A program made the translations under genes and the position numbers. Below, piece by piece: positions 1 through 4,594 of a stretch of 6,351 nucleotides of DNA. Origin of the DNA: Clostridia bacterium (lineage in GTDB: Bacteria > Bacillota > Clostridia > UMGS1810); assembly GCA_017549745.1 (NCBI GenBank), contig JAFYUA010000092.1:1-6351 (forward strand). Reading direction: 5' to 3'. Every line of letters starts with the position of its first letter. Position 1 is the first letter of the stretch. The notes under the pieces were generated by a model, which saw nothing but the letters and a program-made list of their open reading frames with translations, made no database searches and was not told where the DNA came from.

Positions 1-93
1 AGGACTGCGGTTCAAGTTCACAAAAAAGATATTTGACAGTAAACGATTTGCCGTCAAAAAACTTTGCTTTTCAAACCGCTGAAAACCGCATAA
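1..93. other. Non-coding left edge, no gene seen
   Basis: No open frame of note or RNA gene is visible. A weak 6-bp inverted repeat, TTTGAC/GTCAAA (33-38 and 52-57), is followed on the minus strand by a six-T run (complement of 23-28). It could be a second, weak terminator behind the tRNA, but the stem is short and A/T-rich. Confidence 0.3.
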
Positions 94-136
94 AATAACG
101 AGATGACCTTACTTACAGTAAAATCATCTCGTTATT
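94..136 (-). terminator. Rho-independent terminator downstream of tRNA-Pro
   Basis: The arms 94-106 and 124-136 are perfect 13-bp reverse complements. Inside them, a second 5-bp stem (TTACT/AGTAA) closes a TAC loop after a two-by-two internal mismatch. On the minus strand the hairpin begins one base after the encoded CCA of the tRNA and runs into a modest T tract (TTTTA). Position and form fit the transcription stop of the tRNA unit. The T tract is short, so a role in 3'-end processing is also possible. Confidence 0.75.
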
Positions 137-137
137 A

Positions 138-214
138 TGGTCGGAGTGACGGGATTTGAACCCACGGCCTCTTGCTCCCGAAGCAAGCGCGCTACCAAAC
201 TGCGCTACACCCCG
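138..214 (-). tRNA. tRNA-Pro, anticodon CGG
   Basis: This is a complete 77-nt cloverleaf on the minus strand. The acceptor stem CGGGGTG pairs with CACTCCG, with one G-T wobble, followed by discriminator A and an encoded CCA. The D arm is GCGC/GCGC around AGTTTGGTA. The anticodon stem CTTGC/GCAAG closes loop TTCGGGA, giving anticodon CGG, which reads proline codon CCG; G37 follows, as is usual for tRNA-Pro. The T arm contains TTCAAAT. No strong promoter lies immediately upstream: a TATACA about 16 bases before the 5' end lacks a good -35. It is therefore probably co-transcribed from the consensus promoter at 424-452, through the orphan tRNA half. A hairpin terminator follows at once. Confidence 0.97.
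176..214 (-). repeat. Copy 1 of tRNA 5'-half direct repeat
   Basis: Bases 176-214, the intact tRNA from its anticodon loop to its 5' end, match 369-407 at a constant offset of 193 bases. There are only four differences (183, 184, 208, 210) over 39 bases, and 23 consecutive bases (185-207) are identical. Similarity stops sharply at the anticodon loop. The repeat could come from tandem tRNA duplication with loss of one 3' half, or from recombination at the anticodon loop. Confidence 0.9.
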
Positions 215-252
215 ATATTAAATTTTGTATATTCATGTGTCTGTGGGATAAC

Positions 253-293
253 ATGTGGTCAAAGCTTGTTTGACCACATATATTTTGTTTTTT
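253..293 (+). terminator. Terminator-like hairpin facing the plus strand
   Basis: An 11-bp perfect stem (253-263 with 269-279) has a 5-base GCTTG loop. On the plus strand it is followed by a T-rich tract ending in six Ts (288-293). This has the form of a Rho-independent terminator for plus-strand transcription, but no plus-strand gene is visible to its left in the window. On the minus strand it lacks a following T tract, so it should not stop tRNA transcription. It could protect the tRNA unit from antisense transcription or be part of a decayed mobile element. Confidence 0.45.
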
Positions 294-295
294 AG

Positions 296-314
296 GTCGC
301 CGTAAAGTGGCGGT
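296..314. other. Small GC-rich hairpin
   Basis: CGCC (298-301) pairs with GGCG (309-312) around a 7-base GTAAAGT loop. In plus-strand RNA two further U-G/G-U pairs (297/313 and 296/314) can extend it; in minus-strand RNA these would be A-C mismatches. It lies between two larger hairpins. Function is unknown. Confidence 0.35.
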
Positions 315-332
315 GTTGAACGATTTGTTAGG

Positions 333-376
333 GTTCGGATATGTACTAATGAATTGGTTAGTATCGTGTCCCGAAC
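333..376. other. Long imperfect hairpin overlapping the tRNA fragment
   Basis: The arms 333-349 and 358-376 can form about 17 pairs in plus-strand RNA with two single-base bulges. The ends are GTTCGG/CCGAAC, the inner stem is TACTAA/TTAGTA, and the loop has 8 bases. The right arm includes the anticodon loop of the orphan tRNA half. Three pairs (340/368, 342/366, 343/364) are G-U in plus-strand RNA but would be A-C mismatches in minus-strand RNA, so the structure is better as plus-strand RNA. Its role is unknown. Confidence 0.5.
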
Positions 377-407
377 GAAGCGCGCTACCAAACTGCGCTA
401 TATCCCG
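369..407 (-). pseudogene. Orphan 5' half of a second tRNA-Pro(CGG)
   Basis: On the minus strand this reads as the 5' acceptor strand CGGGATA, a full D arm identical to that of the intact tRNA-Pro, the 5' anticodon-stem strand CTTCG and the loop TTCGGGA (anticodon CGG). After the loop, CACGA stands where the pairing strand CGAAG should be, and no T arm, 3' acceptor strand or CCA follows before the intact tRNA. CTTCG and CGGGATA differ from the neighbour's CTTGC and CGGGGTG, which suggests a divergent paralogue rather than a fresh copy. Its 5' end sits about 10 bases after the expected start of the consensus promoter at 424-452, so it is probably transcribed. It is most likely a dead remnant; an intron or RNA-part role is not supported by any visible 3' exon. 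Confidence 0.8.
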
Positions 408-423
408 AAGAAAACCGCTTATT

Positions 424-452
424 ATTATATCAAGAGTTGATGATTTTGTCAA
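424..452 (-). promoter_or_regulatory. Perfect consensus sigma-A promoter for the tRNA unit
   Basis: On the minus strand TTGACA (447-452) is separated by exactly 17 bases from TATAAT (424-429). Both hexamers match the housekeeping consensus fully. The predicted start near 417 is about 10 bases before the orphan tRNA half (5' end at 407). The promoter lies mostly within the last codons of the TPM gene, whose TGA stop is 430-432. It is the strongest promoter visible in the window and fits a stable-RNA gene. Confidence 0.9.
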
Positions 453-1155
453 TATCAATTTGAAACTTTTTCCTTAATCTCCTGCGCTCATTTTGTCGCA
501 TTTTGAGGTCCATATGTCGTTTTATGCTGAGCGCTACGATTATTATGACTACGCAGGCAAAAGCACCTATCCACAAGCCAAGTTTGCTTTCAACAACCTC
601 TGCATCTTTGGTCTTCTCGCCATATGTATACCGATCAATATTTTCGTCAAGACCAAGAGTGAGGTCATTATAGTGGGTTTCGTACCATTTTGCCAAAGCG
701 TTGTACAAAGATATAGCGGCCTTATCATAGCTTTCCTGAGCAAAATAAGGCTCAAAATAGTCTGTCATATATTTGTAGGCTTCACTCTCCGATATAGCAT
801 ACCTGAGATTTTTGCCCCTCAGAAAACTATATTCCTTTTTGGAAGCATCTACAACCACAAAAAAACTATTGCGGCGACCAAATCGAGACATGCCCCAATC
901 GGAGTAGAGTTTGGAGCAATAATCACTTATGCTCTGTCCTTCGGTTGATTCTGTGGTGACAAAAATGATTTTTGCCTGAGTATGCGAAAAAAGGATATCA
1001 TTTTTGGATTTTATGTAGCTCTTTGAACTGTCTGTTAGAATTCCTGCATAATCATTGACCGAAATTTCCCGGGGTTTGGCGTGGGCCGATGCATTGATTG
1101 TGAGCATATTCATCGACAAAACCAGTGCAATTAATATATTTAAAAAGCTCTTCAT
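430..1155 (-). CDS. TPM-domain membrane-anchored protein
   Basis: The 241-residue product has an N-terminal signal peptide (hydrophobic 4-20, likely cut after Ala-His-Ala at 24-26). An extracytoplasmic TPM/DUF477 domain follows at about 33-158, beginning with the typical VNDYAGILT and containing the WG...FFVVVD core. A transmembrane helix spans about 192-211, ending in a strongly basic cytoplasmic tail (RRRLRKK). TPM domains occur in YgcG-like and plant TLP18.3-like proteins; weak phosphatase activity has been reported for some, but the role in bacteria is poorly known. The ATG at 1153-1155 is supported by AGGAG eight bases upstream and a good promoter. The gene is divergent from the nitrilase-GDPD gene. 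Its 3' end carries the tRNA promoter, and no terminator separates it from the tRNA unit. Fold confidence is high; function is unassigned. Confidence 0.88.
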   Translation of the reverse strand: MKSFLNILIALVLSMNMLTINASAHAKPREISVNDYAGILTDSSKSYIKSKNDILFSHTQAKIIFVTTESTEGQSISDYCSKLYSDWGMSRFGRRNSFFVVVDASKKEYSFLRGKNLRYAISESEAYKYMTDYFEPYFAQESYDKAAISLYNALAKWYETHYNDLTLGLDENIDRYTYGEKTKDAEVVESKLGLWIGAFACVVIIIVALSIKRHMDLKMRQNERRRLRKKFQIDIDKIINS

Positions 1156-1163
1156 GAGACTCT

Positions 1164-1168
1164 CTCCT
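1164..1168 (-). promoter_or_regulatory. Ribosome-binding site of the TPM gene
   Basis: AGGAG on the minus strand lies 8 bases before the ATG at 1153-1155 and fixes this start, which also gives a complete signal peptide. Confidence 0.85.
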
Positions 1169-1184
1169 CTTTGGTTATATTAAT

Positions 1185-1212
1185 ATTATAAGCAATACGC
1201 AAAAATAGTCAA
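1185..1212 (-). promoter_or_regulatory. Promoter of the TPM gene
   Basis: On the minus strand TTGACT (1207-1212) and TATAAT (1185-1190) are 16 bases apart. The expected start near 1178 gives a leader of roughly 23 bases before the ATG, containing the ribosome-binding site. Confidence 0.75.
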
Positions 1213-1223
1213 GAGCAAATTGC

Positions 1224-1239
1224 GACAAATCGCTTTGTC
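1224..1239. promoter_or_regulatory. Candidate operator palindrome between divergent promoters
   Basis: GACAAA and TTTGTC form a perfect 6-bp inverted repeat with a 4-base TCGC centre. It lies between the -35 boxes of the two divergent promoters, 11 bases from one and 4 from the other, a position where a regulator could act on both. The repeat is short and no cognate regulator is encoded here, so this is a weak call. Confidence 0.3.
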
Positions 1240-1243
1240 TGTA

Positions 1244-1272
1244 TTGAAAAAAAACACACAATGTGATAAAAT
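1244..1272 (+). promoter_or_regulatory. Promoter of the nitrilase-GDPD gene
   Basis: TTGAAA (1244-1249) and TAAAAT (1267-1272) are separated by 17 bases, and the -10 is preceded by TG one base before it (extended -10 form). The expected start near 1279 leaves a leader of about 27 bases to the ATG. Confidence 0.7.
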
Positions 1273-1291
1273 ATAAAATCATACATAGGAT

Positions 1292-1298
1292 AAAGGAG
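1292..1298 (+). promoter_or_regulatory. Ribosome-binding site of the nitrilase-GDPD gene
   Basis: AAAGGAG ends 7 bases before the ATG at 1306 and supports that start. Confidence 0.88.
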
Positions 1299-1305
1299 TA
1301 ACAAC

Positions 1306-2901
1306 ATGAAGGCTTGTGTTTTTCAATTGCAATACTCAAACGATTTGAGCTATTCGGACAAGTTTTTTGACGAAAGAATTAAAATGCTTGACGAATGCAC
1401 AAAAGATTGCGATATCATTGTGATGCCTGAATACAGTGATGTGCCATGTGCTGTCACAACCGCTGACGAGCTTATGCACTATCATAACAAATACATTGAC
1501 ACCTTGCTTACCAAATGTGCCGAAACTGCAGTAAGATGCGAAGCGATAGTGTTTGTCAATGCTCTGTGTGAGGTTGACGGCAAAATGCGCAACACCACCT
1601 ACGCGTTTGACAAAAACGGCATGCTTGCCGGAAAATATTACAAAACTCACATTCCACCCGGCGAAAAATCACTTGGAGTGGACTATGAATATACTCAGAA
1701 AACCGACAATACATATGTGCTTGAAATCGATGGCGTGCGCTATGGCTTTCTTACTTGCTACGATTTCTATTTTTATGAGGCTTTTCCTCAGCTTGCCAGA
1801 AGCAATGTTGATGTTATAATTGGTTGTTCACTTCAGCGCAGTGACAGCCACGATGCACTTGAAATCATGTGTCGCTTTCTGGCATACAACACCAATGCAT
1901 ATGTGCTTCGTTCATCAGTAAGCTTTGACGAAAATGCCACAGTGTGCGGAGCCAGCATGATAGTGACTCCCGAGGGCAAGGTGCTTGCCAACATGAAAGG
2001 GAAATATGGCAAATGCTATGCCGAAATTGACCCCCACAAGAAATATTACAAAGCTGCAGGCTTTGGCAGAGGCCTGGCTGCTCATCACGAATATATTGAA
2101 GAAGGTCGCAACCCATGGCAATATCGCCCGGCAGGCAGTGGAATCTGCCAAAATGACAATAGCATCCCATACCCAAGACTCTGTGCGCATCGCGGATTCA
2201 ATACAATAGCCCCCGAAAATAGCATGCCTGCCTTTGGTGCTGCTGTGGCACTGGGAGCCGCGGAGATTGAATTTGACCTTTGGAGCACAAAAGACGGAAA
2301 GCTTGTGTCAACACACGACTCTACCCTTGACCGTATATCCGATGGTTCGGGATATGTGTGGAAATATACATATGAAGAGCTTTTGCAATTTGACTTTGGC
2401 GCAAAGCATAGTGAAGGCAAATTCAAAGGATTGAAAATTGCCACCTTTGAAGAAATTTTGCAAAAATTTGCGTGTAGATGTATAATGAACATTCATGTGA
2501 AAATATGGGATGAAGATTTTGAAGATAATATGATTGACGAAATCGTGAGTCTCATCAAAAAATACAACTGCGAAAAACATGTGTATTTTATGACAACGAA
2601 TGACAAAATACTCAAAACACTCAAAAAAGATGTGCCCGAAATCAACATATGTGTGGGGCATGATGGAGACCGCCCATATGAAATCGTAAACCGTGCAATT
2701 GAAATAGGCGCCCAAAAGGTTCAGCTATACAAGCCATTCTTCAATCAGGAAATGATTGACAAGGCTCACGAGCACGGGATTATTTGCAATGTGTTCTATG
2801 CTGACGACACAGACGAAGCCAAAAGGTATCTTGAGATGGGAATAGACACCATCCTTACAAACGATTATCAAACAATCAGCACAGCAACGGGATTAAAATA
2901 G
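1306..2901 (+). CDS. Nitrilase-family amidase fused to glycerophosphodiester phosphodiesterase
   Basis: The 531-residue product has no signal peptide and should be cytoplasmic. Residues 1-275 are a carbon-nitrogen hydrolase domain with the Glu-Lys-Cys triad visible at E42 (MPEYSD), K113 (YYKTH) and C151 (TCYDFYF). After a short linker, residues 290-525 form a GDPD TIM barrel with HRG (295-297), APEN (302-305), E322/D324, TKDG and HD (337-338). The family's usual later metal-binding Glu, in the 'EIK' strand, appears as His397 (NIHVK). Nitrilase-family enzymes hydrolyse amides or nitriles; GDPD enzymes split glycerophosphodiesters into glycerol-3-phosphate and an alcohol. The fusion suggests one substrate attacked twice, for example a glycerophospho-N-acyl-ethanolamine. 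That pairing is inference. The gene has its own promoter and ribosome-binding site and ends at a strong terminator, so it is probably monocistronic. Confidence 0.93.
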   Translation: MKACVFQLQYSNDLSYSDKFFDERIKMLDECTKDCDIIVMPEYSDVPCAVTTADELMHYHNKYIDTLLTKCAETAVRCEAIVFVNALCEVDGKMRNTTYAFDKNGMLAGKYYKTHIPPGEKSLGVDYEYTQKTDNTYVLEIDGVRYGFLTCYDFYFYEAFPQLARSNVDVIIGCSLQRSDSHDALEIMCRFLAYNTNAYVLRSSVSFDENATVCGASMIVTPEGKVLANMKGKYGKCYAEIDPHKKYYKAAGFGRGLAAHHEYIEEGRNPWQYRPAGSGICQNDNSIPYPRLCAHRGFNTIAPENSMPAFGAAVALGAAEIEFDLWSTKDGKLVSTHDSTLDRISDGSGYVWKYTYEELLQFDFGAKHSEGKFKGLKIATFEEILQKFACRCIMNIHVKIWDEDFEDNMIDEIVSLIKKYNCEKHVYFMTTNDKILKTLKKDVPEINICVGHDGDRPYEIVNRAIEIGAQKVQLYKPFFNQEMIDKAHEHGIICNVFYADDTDEAKRYLEMGIDTILTNDYQTISTATGLK

Positions 2902-2903
2902 TG

Positions 2904-2944
2904 AAAAAGCTTCAAAAGTCACACAAGACTTTTGAAGCTTTTTT
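2904..2944. terminator. Bidirectional Rho-independent terminator
   Basis: A perfect 17-bp stem (2904-2920 with 2927-2943) closes a 6-base ACACAA loop. A six-T run (2939-2944) ends it on the plus strand, and five Ts (complement of 2904-2908) end it on the minus strand. It sits between the convergent ends of the nitrilase-GDPD gene (stop at 2901) and the PP2C-like/beta-lactamase gene (TAA at 2943-2945), and serves both. Confidence 0.93.
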
Positions 2945-4577
2945 ATTGAACAATGTAGTTGTATGCAACCTCTGACATTCTTGCCACAATGTCCATGGCA
3001 TCGTCCATGGAATTGGCGTAGTCATTTATCATGATGCATATAATATAATCTGCTTTGTCAGTATAGATGATTGCCACATCATTTTGGGCGGTGCTTGTTT
3101 CACCGGTTTTATTGGCAATGGTGACATCGTCTGGAAGATACTTGGGGATTTTGAATCTGCGCTGCTGACCCTTTAAGAGTTCAAGCATTTCAGCGCTATA
3201 CTCTGCGCTCACAAGCTCGCCTTTGTATATTTTCTCAAGAATGATGCCGCAATCCTTGACGGAAGTGAAATTACCCACGGGGATGGGCACCGAGCGCACT
3301 GCCTGAAGGTCGTTTTTCTGCTGAGTGTGGGTGCATCCGAGAGAGATAGCATTGGAGGTGATTTTTTGAAATCCAAGCTCCATATCTCCCCCACCTGCGA
3401 TTTGCGCAAGCTGATTACAGGCGTCATTGTCACTCACTGTTATCATGCGTGTGAGTTTGTCCTTGATGGAGGCATCAATTGTAAGCTCGCCTGCATCCGC
3501 CTGACGATATATCTCTGCCATAATGTAGAGCTTTATGAGGCTGGCAGAATACATCTTGGAATCATCTTTCACAATGGTGTCACCTGTCGTGAGATTTTTG
3601 ACATAATATGCAACCTTACTCTGCGCTCCTGTAACCGATGCTGCAATGGTATCAAGCTCAGGTGCAAGCTCTTGCAAAGCATTTGGCTTTGGTTCGTTCT
3701 CTGGCATAGCAAGCTCAGCCGCAGAGTCTGCCGAAGATGAAGCAGATGGCAGTTGGGGCGCCTGAGTTGGTTTGGATTTGTCCAAAACCGGGGCAAGCAT
3801 ATATGCCGAGGCTGCAGCGCAAGCTATAGCAAGCAGCGCAATGAGCGAAAACCAAACGGCTTTGTGTTGCTTTTTGGCAGCTATATGAATCGCCGTGAGA
3901 TTGCATGATGAATCAATGGCATAGGCTGTTTCTATCAAAACTGAGGGAGCGTCGCCTTTGTGTTTTGTGAAGATATCGCAAATCTGCTCATCACCAAGAG
4001 TTGATTGAAGTGCTGAGCCAACCAAAAGATATTCATCACCCGACCTCACAGAGCCGATACATCTTGATCGTGCAGGTTGGCGCACCTTGGTAGCGACAGA
4101 GGAATCATCGGCTGAATCGGTCTGCGATGCAAGTGGAGATTGAGGGAAAGCAATTTTTCGTGCAAGCTTGTCCTTTTTGCTGAAATGATATATGTTGATG
4201 TCACCAAAGCCAGCGGCGTATACATTGCCACTGTCTATGCAAAGCATTGATAGCTCTGCCTCCTCATCGCCGCGGCAAATGACAGTTGAAGCCTCTTCCA
4301 TCCTGCTCTTGAGGTCATACTGCGCTTTGATGCGCATTTTGCCACTATTGCGGCAAAGCAGCACATCGCCCAGGTAACCACACAGCTTTGATGCGGCATC
4401 GCCACAGGAAGCCACAGAGAAAACATGCTTTTTGCCCTTGCTTTCGGTGCAGATGGTGGCTCCGTTGCATACTCCCTGATTGACAGATGACAGATTGTCG
4501 GCAAAAAAGAATTCATTATAGCTTTGTTGTGATTCACCAACATATGAAACTGCATTTATCTTATATTTATATGACAC
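2943..4577 (-). CDS. PP2C-like pseudophosphatase, membrane helix, beta-lactamase-fold serine hydrolase
   Basis: Numbering starts at the GTG at 4575-4577 (544 residues). Residues 5-235 resemble a PP2C (PPM) domain: YNEFFF for motif NED, VFSVASCG for VxDGxGG, NVYAAGFGDINIY for AxxGDSxxY, YLLVGSAL for LLxSDGL, and IDSSCNLTAI for xDNxT. The Asp expected at each metal site reads F23, S57, S188 and C225, so catalysis is probably lost. One transmembrane helix (241-263) follows, then a Pro/Ser/Ala-rich linker to about 310. The outer domain (about 315-544) has beta-lactamase/DD-peptidase motifs SLIK (346-349), SDN (382-384) and KTG (490-492). No Glu occurs between residues 400 and 448, where the class A general base should lie. 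This suggests a slow-deacylating binder or peptidase rather than an antibiotic-degrading enzyme. It lies 17 bases downstream of the pseudokinase gene, in the same operon. Confidence 0.85.
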   Translation of the reverse strand: MSYKYKINAVSYVGESQQSYNEFFFADNLSSVNQGVCNGATICTESKGKKHVFSVASCGDAASKLCGYLGDVLLCRNSGKMRIKAQYDLKSRMEEASTVICRGDEEAELSMLCIDSGNVYAAGFGDINIYHFSKKDKLARKIAFPQSPLASQTDSADDSSVATKVRQPARSRCIGSVRSGDEYLLVGSALQSTLGDEQICDIFTKHKGDAPSVLIETAYAIDSSCNLTAIHIAAKKQHKAVWFSLIALLAIACAAASAYMLAPVLDKSKPTQAPQLPSASSSADSAAELAMPENEPKPNALQELAPELDTIAASVTGAQSKVAYYVKNLTTGDTIVKDDSKMYSASLIKLYIMAEIYRQADAGELTIDASIKDKLTRMITVSDNDACNQLAQIAGGGDMELGFQKITSNAISLGCTHTQQKNDLQAVRSVPIPVGNFTSVKDCGIILEKIYKGELVSAEYSAEMLELLKGQQRRFKIPKYLPDDVTIANKTGETSTAQNDVAIIYTDKADYIICIMINDYANSMDDAMDIVARMSEVAYNYIVQ

Positions 4578-4585
4578 TTTTGGTT

Positions 4586-4590
4586 CCTCC
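4586..4590 (-). promoter_or_regulatory. Ribosome-binding site that sets a GTG start
   Basis: GGAGG on the minus strand lies 8 bases before GTG (4575-4577), while the longer frame start at 4613 would use TTG, overlap the previous gene and have no comparable site at the right distance. The GTG start is preferred. The site begins 4 bases after the upstream stop codon, which fits translational coupling. Confidence 0.85.
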
Positions 4591-4594
4591 AAAA

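Larger units (their letters stand above)
215..423. other. Non-coding, hairpin-rich spacer between tRNA and TPM gene
   Basis: I see no credible protein gene here. Open frames in this stretch run through tRNA sequence and are artefacts. It contains, from left to right, a T-tract-followed hairpin (253-279), a small GC-rich hairpin (about 296-314), a long bulged hairpin (333-376) and the orphan tRNA half (369-407). If the promoter at 424-452 is used, the whole stretch is transcribed on the minus strand as leader of the tRNA-Pro. Confidence 0.7.

Noticed and set aside
333..376. Integron attC-like recombination site
   Set aside because: The hairpin has bulged bases as attC sites do, but the outer motifs are GTT on the left and AAC on the right, the opposite of the RYYYAAC...GTTRRRY order. 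No integrase or cassette is present.
215..407. Intron-split tRNA (5' exon at 369-407)
   Set aside because: No matching 3' anticodon strand, T arm or 3' acceptor strand follows. TTATCCC near 250 could pair with the acceptor but has no T arm before it and no CCA, and the spacer shows no group I core that I can recognise.
81..418. Nine-base direct repeat GAAAACCGC at 81-89 and 410-418 as a target-site duplication around the tRNA block
   Set aside because: A nine-base match in a few hundred A-rich bases is plausible by chance, and there are no terminal inverted repeats or transposase to support an insertion.
192..458. An 88-residue minus-strand open frame reading through the tRNA fragment
   Set aside because: Its N-terminal part translates the tRNA half itself and the promoter region, with no ribosome-binding site or family resemblance. 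It is an artefact of RNA-gene sequence.
493..948. A 151-residue plus-strand open frame
   Set aside because: It lies wholly antisense to the TPM gene, which has a signal peptide, domain motifs, promoter and ribosome-binding site. The antisense frame has none.
2943..4577. Classification of the downstream gene as an antibiotic-resistance beta-lactamase
   Set aside because: The outer domain is membrane-tethered to a PP2C-like domain, and the general-base Glu region has no Glu. SxxK, SDN and KTG alone are shared with DD-peptidases and sensors.
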